Shown here: in pieces, positions 1 to 3,717 of the stretch | How the letters are laid out: each line of letters begins with the position of its first letter | Numbering within the stretch: position 1 is the stretch's first letter | Origin: an uncultured Alphaproteobacteria bacterium | GTDB lineage: Bacteria > Pseudomonadota > Alphaproteobacteria > Thalassobaculales > Thalassobaculaceae | Assembly (NCBI GenBank): GCA_938028645.1 | Contig: CALIMD010000368.1 | Span: 1-6,678, forward strand | DNA: 6,678 nucleotides | Direction: 5' to 3' | Notes under the pieces: generated by a model | Databases searched by the model: none | What the model was told of the DNA's origin: nothing | Seen by the model: only the letters and a program-made list of their open reading frames with translations | Position numbers and translations under genes: made by a program

Positions 1-54
1 AAAGACTAGTAAAAATGCAAAGACTTGTACCGGCAAAAACTGCTCTAAAGCCAC
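1..54 (-). CDS. fliR: FliR, flagellar export gate protein (5' end only, cut by window edge)
   Basis: Only the first 18 codons are visible. Read from a GTG at 54-52 they give (M)ALEQFLPVQVFAFLLVF, which has the character of an alphaproteobacterial FliR N-terminus: a short Leu/Glu/Gln segment followed by a first hydrophobic membrane helix. An in-frame TAA lies two codons upstream of the GTG (63-61), so the start cannot be much further out. A GAGGAG at 73-68 lies 13 nt upstream, a rather long spacing. FliR joins FliP and FliQ in the helical export gate of the flagellar type III secretion system in the inner membrane. It follows fliQ after 65 nt, the usual fliQ-fliR order. The call rests on a short peptide plus strong context. 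Confidence 0.82.
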   Translation of the reverse strand, partial: MALEQFLPVQVFAFLLVF

Positions 55-67
55 GGTGCTTTATACG

Positions 68-73
68 CTCCTC
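68..73 (-). promoter_or_regulatory. Shine-Dalgarno sequence of fliR
   Basis: GAGGAG on the minus strand is the only purine-rich ribosome-binding motif near the start of fliR. It lies 13 nt before the chosen GTG, longer than the usual 5-10 nt. The in-frame stop between the motif and the GTG leaves no ATG alternative, so it supports a GTG start. Confidence 0.45.
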
Positions 74-119
74 GATTAAAAGTAGGAACCAATACGAATA
101 AGTCGCCCCTATGTCTGTT

Positions 120-386
120 CTAACTGAGCCCTATTATTCGATCGGCTAGGTTATTCATATAATTCGATAAAGTGCTCAACATAAACGGAAGAAAAAATAC
201 TAAAGCCCCGAAAACCACAACTATTTTCGGAACAAATACTAATGTCATTTCCTGCAACTGCGTTAATGCCTGAAAAAGAGCAATAATTAAACCGACAAGC
301 AATGCAACTGCCATAATTGGGACAGACATTGTTAACACTACCATAATGGCTTCTCTGCCAATTTCTATTGCGTCGGTTTGGTTCAT
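120..386 (-). CDS. fliQ: FliQ, flagellar export gate protein
   Basis: FliQ is a small inner-membrane protein; in known systems about four copies pack around the FliP-FliR core of the flagellar type III export gate. The 88-residue length fits the family (about 89). The protein shows the expected two-helix hairpin: a hydrophobic helix at about residues 14-40 (MVVLTMSVPIMAVALLVGLI) and a second at about 51-75. They are joined by the conserved polar loop with 'QALTQLQEMTLVFVPK', which is highly typical of FliQ. The start is ATG; no strong Shine-Dalgarno motif is seen in the 26-nt gap after fliE. It lies between fliE and fliR in one minus-strand operon. Confidence 0.97.
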   Translation of the reverse strand: MNQTDAIEIGREAIMVVLTMSVPIMAVALLVGLIIALFQALTQLQEMTLVFVPKIVVVFGALVFFLPFMLSTLSNYMNNLADRIIGLS

Positions 387-412
387 CTGTTTGTTTCTGT
401 TAGGCCAAAAAA

Positions 413-703
413 TTAGATAGGCATTCTGATTATCTCTTGATAAGCCTGTATCATTCTATCCCTTAGTGTTGTGACAAGTTGTAATGTCGCCTCAGCACTG
501 TTAACCGCCGCAACTACATCTGTCAAATCAGCCTCTCCTGTTACTCCTTTGATACTCATAACTTCACCATCCTTGAGCGTCTCAATAGAATTTTTTGAAG
601 CTTCCTTAATAAAAGACGCAAAATCTGCCCCAGAAGTTTTATTAGCAACAACATCGTCCGTTGCCATCATCTTAGGTAAGACCCCACCTACTTTGCCGAT
701 CAT
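413..703 (-). CDS. fliE: FliE, hook-basal body junction protein
   Basis: FliE is an early export substrate that links the MS ring/export gate to the proximal rod. The 96-residue protein has the family C-terminal half: 'NSIETLKDGEVMSIKGVTG', then 'DLTDVVAAVNSAEATLQLV', then the terminal helix ending 'RDRMIQAYQEIIRMPI', which matches the nearly invariant FliE C-terminus (YQEIMRM-like). The N-terminal 40 residues are polar and variable, as is normal for the family. The ATG start has an AGGAG (716-712) 8 nt upstream. It follows flgC by 66 nt and precedes fliQ by 26 nt in the flgB-flgC-fliE-fliQ-fliR order. Confidence 0.96.
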   Translation of the reverse strand: MIGKVGGVLPKMMATDDVVANKTSGADFASFIKEASKNSIETLKDGEVMSIKGVTGEADLTDVVAAVNSAEATLQLVTTLRDRMIQAYQEIIRMPI

Positions 704-769
704 TTTAAACTCTCCTAATACATCGTTGCAGATTGTACCAAAAAATTGCGTAAACGGCTAATATATCTT

Positions 770-1186
770 TTAAATTTTTAACAAATCAATTGTTCTTTGT
801 ATCATCTTCTTAGAAGACTCTAAAACTGTTAGATTGGCTTCATACGTTCTCTGCGCTTCACGCATATCCATCATTTCAATAAGTCCGTTCACGTTAGGGC
901 GCTTAATGTAACCTTTTTCATCAGCGAGTGGATGATAGGGCTCATATGATATCTTAAAATTACCCTCGTCTCGTCCTATTTTAGCCACCTGTACTAAGTC
1001 TATTCCTAATTGTCTATCGATTACATCTTTGAACACAATTGTTTTTCGTCTGTAAGGATCCGCTCCCCCAGTTCTGCCAACAGAGTCCTGATTAGCAATA
1101 TTCTCGGATATCACCCTCAACCGCGTACCCTGTGCCTTCATGCCAGACGCTGATATTTTTAATGCGTTATTTAGATCGATTCCCAA
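770..1186 (-). CDS. flgC: FlgC, flagellar proximal rod protein
   Basis: FlgC is a structural subunit of the proximal rod, exported through the flagellar type III system. The 138 residues match the family length. The N-terminal rod domain (about 8-38) contains 'SASGMKAQGTRLRVISENIA' followed by NQDS, the FlgB/C/F/G/E-type N-terminal motif. The middle has 'YRRKTIVFKDV' and 'YEPYHPLADEKGYIKRPNVN'. The C-terminal helix (about 101-138) carries 'MMDMREAQRTYEANLTVLES', the FlgC hallmark. The start is TTG, chosen because an AGGAG (1200-1196) sits 9 nt upstream and the Met would fall just before the conserved 'DLNNALKI'. It lies 29 nt after flgB. Confidence 0.97.
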   Translation of the reverse strand: MGIDLNNALKISASGMKAQGTRLRVISENIANQDSVGRTGGADPYRRKTIVFKDVIDRQLGIDLVQVAKIGRDEGNFKISYEPYHPLADEKGYIKRPNVNGLIEMMDMREAQRTYEANLTVLESSKKMIQRTIDLLKI

Positions 1187-1195
1187 CGTATTGAT

Positions 1196-1200
1196 CTCCT
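1196..1200 (-). promoter_or_regulatory. Shine-Dalgarno sequence that sets the TTG start of flgC
   Basis: AGGAG on the minus strand, 9 nt before the TTG at 1186-1184. No in-frame ATG or GTG lies at a suitable distance, so this motif decides in favour of the TTG start. Confidence 0.6.
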
Positions 1201-1215
1201 AAGTTTATTGGATTC

Positions 1216-1635
1216 TTATCTACCCGAGCCATTGAGGGCCATTTTGAACATTGATAAATTTTTACTATATATGCTGCTCGCCAACTTGAAATTCATGCTG
1301 GACTCACTGATCTTCATCAGTTGTTCTTCCATAATCACAGCGTTTTTATTTGGGCTTACCTCGTACACATCTTTATTTCGTTCCTTTATTAAACGAGAGC
1401 CCACAGAATTCACGGAAGCAATCATATGGCCTTTTGCAGTCTGCACCATTTTTACGTTGTGATTAGTATTACCATTGCTCATTGTCTTGGAAAAACTAGG
1501 AGCTTTAAGGTCTTTGGCTCGATAATCTGGGGTGTCCGCATTAGCTATATTCTGAGCCAAAACGCCTTGCCGCTCGGACAACCATCCCATTTTCATAGTA
1601 GCCAGACGAAATACGTTTAAGGTACTTAAATTCAT
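1216..1635 (-). CDS. flgB: FlgB, flagellar proximal rod protein
   Basis: FlgB forms the most proximal part of the rod next to FliE. From the ATG at 1635 the protein has 139 residues, close to family length. Residues about 16-40 carry 'MGWLSERQGVLAQNIANADT' followed by PDYRAKDL, the classic FlgB N-terminal rod motif. The C-terminal portion 'EEQLMKISESSMNFKLASSI' with 'YSKNLSMFKMAL' is the matching C-terminal helix. An in-frame TTG four codons upstream (1647) would add MGLA. I prefer the ATG because MNLSTLNVFRL aligns with the usual MDLS...F start and a GGGA lies 6 nt before it. It is the first gene of the minus-strand operon and sits downstream of a sigma-54-type promoter. Confidence 0.95.
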   Translation of the reverse strand: MNLSTLNVFRLATMKMGWLSERQGVLAQNIANADTPDYRAKDLKAPSFSKTMSNGNTNHNVKMVQTAKGHMIASVNSVGSRLIKERNKDVYEVSPNKNAVIMEEQLMKISESSMNFKLASSIYSKNLSMFKMALNGSGR

Positions 1636-1704
1636 AGCTAATCCCAAATTGTAGCAATTATTAAAATAACAGCGATACTAGTTTGTTCGCCTGAAATTCA
1701 TTAA

Positions 1705-1720
1705 TGCAAAACCCGTACCA
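1705..1720 (-). promoter_or_regulatory. Sigma-54 (-24/-12) promoter for the flgB operon
   Basis: The minus strand reads TGGTACGGGTTTTGCA, which fits the sigma-54 consensus TGGYACG-N4-TTGCW at every defined position. The invariant GG and GC dinucleotides are separated by exactly 10 nt. Transcription would start near 1694 and leave about 59 nt of leader before the flgB ATG. Sigma-54 promoters need an AAA+ enhancer-binding activator, typically FlbD or FleQ in flagellar systems; I see no confident activator site. The sequence match is direct; its use in vivo is inference. Confidence 0.8.
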
Positions 1721-1739
1721 CCTTTCAGATTTTTTTGAC

Positions 1740-1787
1740 TTGCAACTGTAAAGGTATCTTTCTCTAATATACTATTTAATCTATAAT
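1740..1787 (+). promoter_or_regulatory. Candidate sigma-70-like promoter region for the flhX-fliO-fliP operon
   Basis: This AT-rich stretch offers several -10-like hexamers reading right: TAATAT at 1765-1770, TATACT at 1768-1773 and a perfect TATAAT at 1782-1787. Possible -35 partners are TTGCAA at 1740-1745 (19 nt before TAATAT) or CTGTAA at 1746-1751 (16 nt before TATACT). TATAAT at 1782 has no good -35 at standard spacing. No GG-N10-GC sigma-54 signature reads in this direction. Which hexamer is used cannot be decided, and AT-richness alone could generate such matches. Confidence 0.35.
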
Positions 1788-1831
1788 TGTGTATTATTTG
1801 ATTTTACAACATCTCAATAGATGGGGGCATT

Positions 1832-2125
1832 TTGGCAAAAAGACCTGTTGCTTTCGCTATAAAAGATCAGAAAAAAAGTAATCTTGCTCCAACTATCCTG
1901 GCAAAAGGGCACGGCAAGATCGCTGAAAAAATACTACGCCTAGCGTTTGATAATGATGTCAAAGTTAGGACAGATGAAGATTTAGCAGCGATTTTATCTG
2001 TTGTTGAGGTTGACTGTGAGATACCATTAGAGGCCTTTGCTGCAGTAGCGGAAATTTTAACCTATGTCTATAACGCTAATAGTGAGAGAAAAGAACAAGA
2101 AAGAGACAGCGAGGATAATCCTTAA
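1832..2125 (+). CDS. FlhX-like protein: free-standing FlhB C-terminal (cytoplasmic) domain
   Basis: The 97 residues match the cytoplasmic C-domain of FlhB/YscU-type export switch proteins without the N-terminal membrane part. 'RPVAFAIKDQ' corresponds to the strand after the autocleavage site of FlhB. 'APTILAKGHGKIAEKILRLA' then 'DNDVKVRTDEDLAAIL' correspond to the FlhB AP.VVAKG..., NPPLARAL section. 'VEVDCEIPLEAFAAVAEILT' plus YVY is the family's C-terminal signature. The NPTH autocleavage motif is absent: the protein begins just past where it would be. Known relatives are Campylobacter FlhX and Bacillus YlqH-type proteins; FlhX can partly replace the FlhB C-domain. The start is TTG (1832) preceded by a GGGGG at 1823-1827; an ATG at 1821 is out of frame. 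It is first in a plus-strand operon and overlaps the next gene by one base. The tail after residue 84 is highly charged and probably unstructured. Confidence 0.85.
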   Translation: MAKRPVAFAIKDQKKSNLAPTILAKGHGKIAEKILRLAFDNDVKVRTDEDLAAILSVVEVDCEIPLEAFAAVAEILTYVYNANSERKEQERDSEDNP

Positions 2126-2460
2126 TGGATAAATCAAAATTTGATTCATTAGAGGCTAAATTGACGAATGTAAAAAGTTTACTCAACGAATCTGAACAAA
2201 GCTTTTTAAGTGGGGACTTTTTTGAAGCCCCTACCAGGCTAGAAATTCTTGTAAAAAGCTTGTGCGATGAATTGCCAAAACTGCCACCAAAGGATGCCAA
2301 AAAACTTGGGGAACAACTTCCAGGTTTAATAAAGTCCTTGGACACCATGACCATAATGATCAAAAAATCAGTAGACCAAAATAATGCAAACAATCAAGAA
2401 CTGATAAAAAAAGCTAAAAAAGCCTATAAAACGAGTAAGATGTACAAAAGTAAGGTTTAA
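2125..2460 (+). CDS. Helical 111-residue protein of unknown family; possible FlgN/FliT-type flagellar chaperone
   Basis: I do not recognise a named family with certainty. The protein is almost all helix-forming and polar, with no signal peptide or membrane segment. A first helix (about 6-28) is followed by 'SGDFFEAPTRLEILVKSLCD', then a break at 'ELPKLPPKDAKK', then a helix (about 53-83) and a very basic C-terminal helix 'NNQELIKKAKKAYKTSKMYK'. The size, the helix-'GD'-helix start and the Asn-rich entry into the last helix recall FlgN/FliT-type secretion chaperones; this is pattern resemblance only. The ATG overlaps the flhX stop (TAATG), so translation is probably coupled. It sits between the FlhX-like gene and fliO, which places it in the export process. 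It could also be an unrelated export accessory protein. Confidence 0.8.
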   Translation: MDKSKFDSLEAKLTNVKSLLNESEQSFLSGDFFEAPTRLEILVKSLCDELPKLPPKDAKKLGEQLPGLIKSLDTMTIMIKKSVDQNNANNQELIKKAKKAYKTSKMYKSKV

Positions 2461-2521
2461 CTTTACGCCAACTAAGCACAAACTTGAATCCAGATCTAAA
2501 TTAAAACCTTTTGGCTTAAAA

Positions 2522-2878
2522 ATGGAACTAAGTGTTTATCTAAGATTTTTCTTCGCGTTAATTTTTACATTATCGCTCATAGGCATTTTGTATTGGGCGA
2601 TAAAACGGTTTGATCTAATTAAATTCCACAATAGAAGTATTACCGCAAAAACCCTCCTAATCAAAGAAACGCTGAGAATTGATGTCAGAAATAAACTTAT
2701 AGTAGTTGAGCAGGGTTCAAATGAATATTTAATACTGGTGGGGCACGACAATAACCTTTTGATAAATAGTACCTCTAACGATTCATCTATGAATAAGAAG
2801 GCTCAGTTTAAAGAAGAACTCATAGCTCAAAGCGTTAAAACTGGGAAATCACATCCCTTGTCTGGAGTTAATACTTGA
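2522..2878 (+). CDS. fliO: FliO, export gate assembly protein
   Basis: FliO is a small bitopic inner-membrane protein that helps FliP assemble and be stable; it is not part of the final gate. Residues about 6-28 ('LRFFFALIFTLSLIGILYWA') form one membrane helix, followed by a basic segment. The cytoplasmic domain (about 43-82) has the FliO pattern 'LLIKETLRIDVRNKLIVVEQ' then EYLILVGHDNNLLINS, matching the usual 'L.lD.r..L.lv...e.llLlG....lli'. The last 35 residues are polar and variable. The length of 118 fits. The ATG lacks an obvious Shine-Dalgarno motif. It lies 61 nt after the orphan gene and overlaps fliP by 4 nt. FliO is poorly conserved, so the adjacent fliP adds much of the certainty. 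Confidence 0.9.
   Translation: MELSVYLRFFFALIFTLSLIGILYWAIKRFDLIKFHNRSITAKTLLIKETLRIDVRNKLIVVEQGSNEYLILVGHDNNLLINSTSNDSSMNKKAQFKEELIAQSVKTGKSHPLSGVNT
2864..2867 (+). promoter_or_regulatory. Shine-Dalgarno sequence that sets the TTG start of fliP
   Basis: GGAG inside the end of fliO, 7 nt before the TTG at 2875. It supports starting FliP there, which yields a complete signal peptide; no ATG lies between this point and the mature region. Confidence 0.55.
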
Positions 2879-3666
2879 AATATCAGCAACTAAAAGCAAA
2901 GAGAATAAGCCTGTTTTCGAGAGTAATTCGACATTTATTGCGATTAAGTTTCTTTTTATTATTGATTTTTGGCACAATCGAGCCCAGTTACGCTCAGACC
3001 CTGACCCTAGACATAGGAGAACCTGGCGGATCAACAACTGCGCGCATCTTACAAATGGTTGCGTTAATAGCGGTTCTCTCTTTAGCACCGGGACTATTGG
3101 TAACAATTACATCATTTACCCGCATAGTAGTTGTTCTATCGCTATTAAGAACTGCCCTGGGTACGCAACAATCGCCCCCTAATGTAGTCATGATAAGCTT
3201 AGCGCTCTTCTTGAGTGCCTTTATAATGGCTCCCACGTTTGAACAGGCGTGGCAAGAAGGTATATCGCCATTAATCGAAGAAAGAATAGATGAAACTGAA
3301 GCCTTTGAAAAGACAGCTGCACCATTTCGAACATTCATGTTGAGGCAGGTTAGAGATAAAGACCTCTCTTTATTTGAAGATATTGCCCAGGTTGACTCCA
3401 ACGCAACAGGCACCAATGCTCCCTTACAAGTTCTGATACCAGCATTTATGATAAGCGAACTAAGAAGAGCCTTCGAGATAGGGTTTCTGATTTATTTGCC
3501 GTTCGTTATAATAGATATGGTCGTAGCGTCAATACTGATGTCGATGGGGATGATGATGGTCCCCCCAATTATAGTCTCACTGCCCTTCAAGCTCATATTT
3601 TTTGTTTTAGTCGATGGATGGTATCTAATTTCTGGTTCTCTAGTGAAGAGTTTTGGCGCAGGATAA
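2875..3666 (+). CDS. fliP: FliP, flagellar export gate protein
   Basis: FliP is the main subunit of the export gate (five copies with one FliR and four FliQ in known structures). The 263 residues start with a basic stretch and a cleavable signal peptide ending 'EPSYA|Q' at about residue 40, normal for this family. The mature part has 'LDIGEPGGSTTARILQMVAL' (45-64) and 'APGLLVTITSFTRIVVVLSL' (71-90) followed by 'LRTALGTQQSPPNVV'. 'LFLSAFIMAPTFEQAW' (111-126), a periplasmic loop (about 127-185), 'MISELRRAFEIGFLIYLPF' (192-210) and the Met-rich gasket 'MSMGMMMVPP' before 'SLPFKLIFFVLVDGWYL' (235-251) complete it. All hallmarks are present and no frame break is seen. The start is TTG overlapping the fliO stop (TTGA), supported by a GGAG 7 nt upstream, which suggests coupled translation. 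Confidence 0.98.
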   Translation: MKYQQLKAKRISLFSRVIRHLLRLSFFLLLIFGTIEPSYAQTLTLDIGEPGGSTTARILQMVALIAVLSLAPGLLVTITSFTRIVVVLSLLRTALGTQQSPPNVVMISLALFLSAFIMAPTFEQAWQEGISPLIEERIDETEAFEKTAAPFRTFMLRQVRDKDLSLFEDIAQVDSNATGTNAPLQVLIPAFMISELRRAFEIGFLIYLPFVIIDMVVASILMSMGMMMVPPIIVSLPFKLIFFVLVDGWYLISGSLVKSFGAG

Positions 3667-3688
3667 CGATTAATGAGAAAAATATGAA

Positions 3689-3717
3689 GCTAAGTCTTTT
3701 AATTCATTTCGCTTAGC
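3689..3717. terminator. Weak inverted repeat at the convergent gene junction
   Basis: GCTAAG (3689-3694) and CTTAGC (3712-3717) form a 6-bp stem around a 17-nt loop between the ends of fliP and the TPR gene, overlapping the last codons of the latter. The loop contains TCTTTT. The stem is short, the loop is long and there is no clean U-tract after it, so a role as a bidirectional terminator is only possible. Confidence 0.2.

Noticed and set aside
1208..1462. 84-codon plus-strand frame opposite flgB
   Set aside because: It is a shadow of the clear flgB reading frame, without a ribosome-binding site or family resemblance.
1725..1740. FleQ-like GTCA...TGA motif on the minus strand close to the sigma-54 promoter
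   Set aside because: The half-sites are out of register with the known consensus and too close to the -24 element for a usual activator site.
1648..1831. CtrA-type TTAA-N7-TTAA site in the divergent region
   Set aside because: TTAA occurs at 1661, 1701 and 1776, but no two copies have the 7-nt spacing; AT-rich DNA gives single TTAA copies by chance.
2970..2985. TGGCACA...GCC inside fliP resembling a -24 element
   Set aside because: The -12 position reads CC instead of GC, and it falls in the signal peptide coding region within an operon.
2994..3416. 140-codon open frame on the minus strand
   Set aside because: It lies wholly opposite the well-conserved fliP sequence and encodes nothing recognisable.
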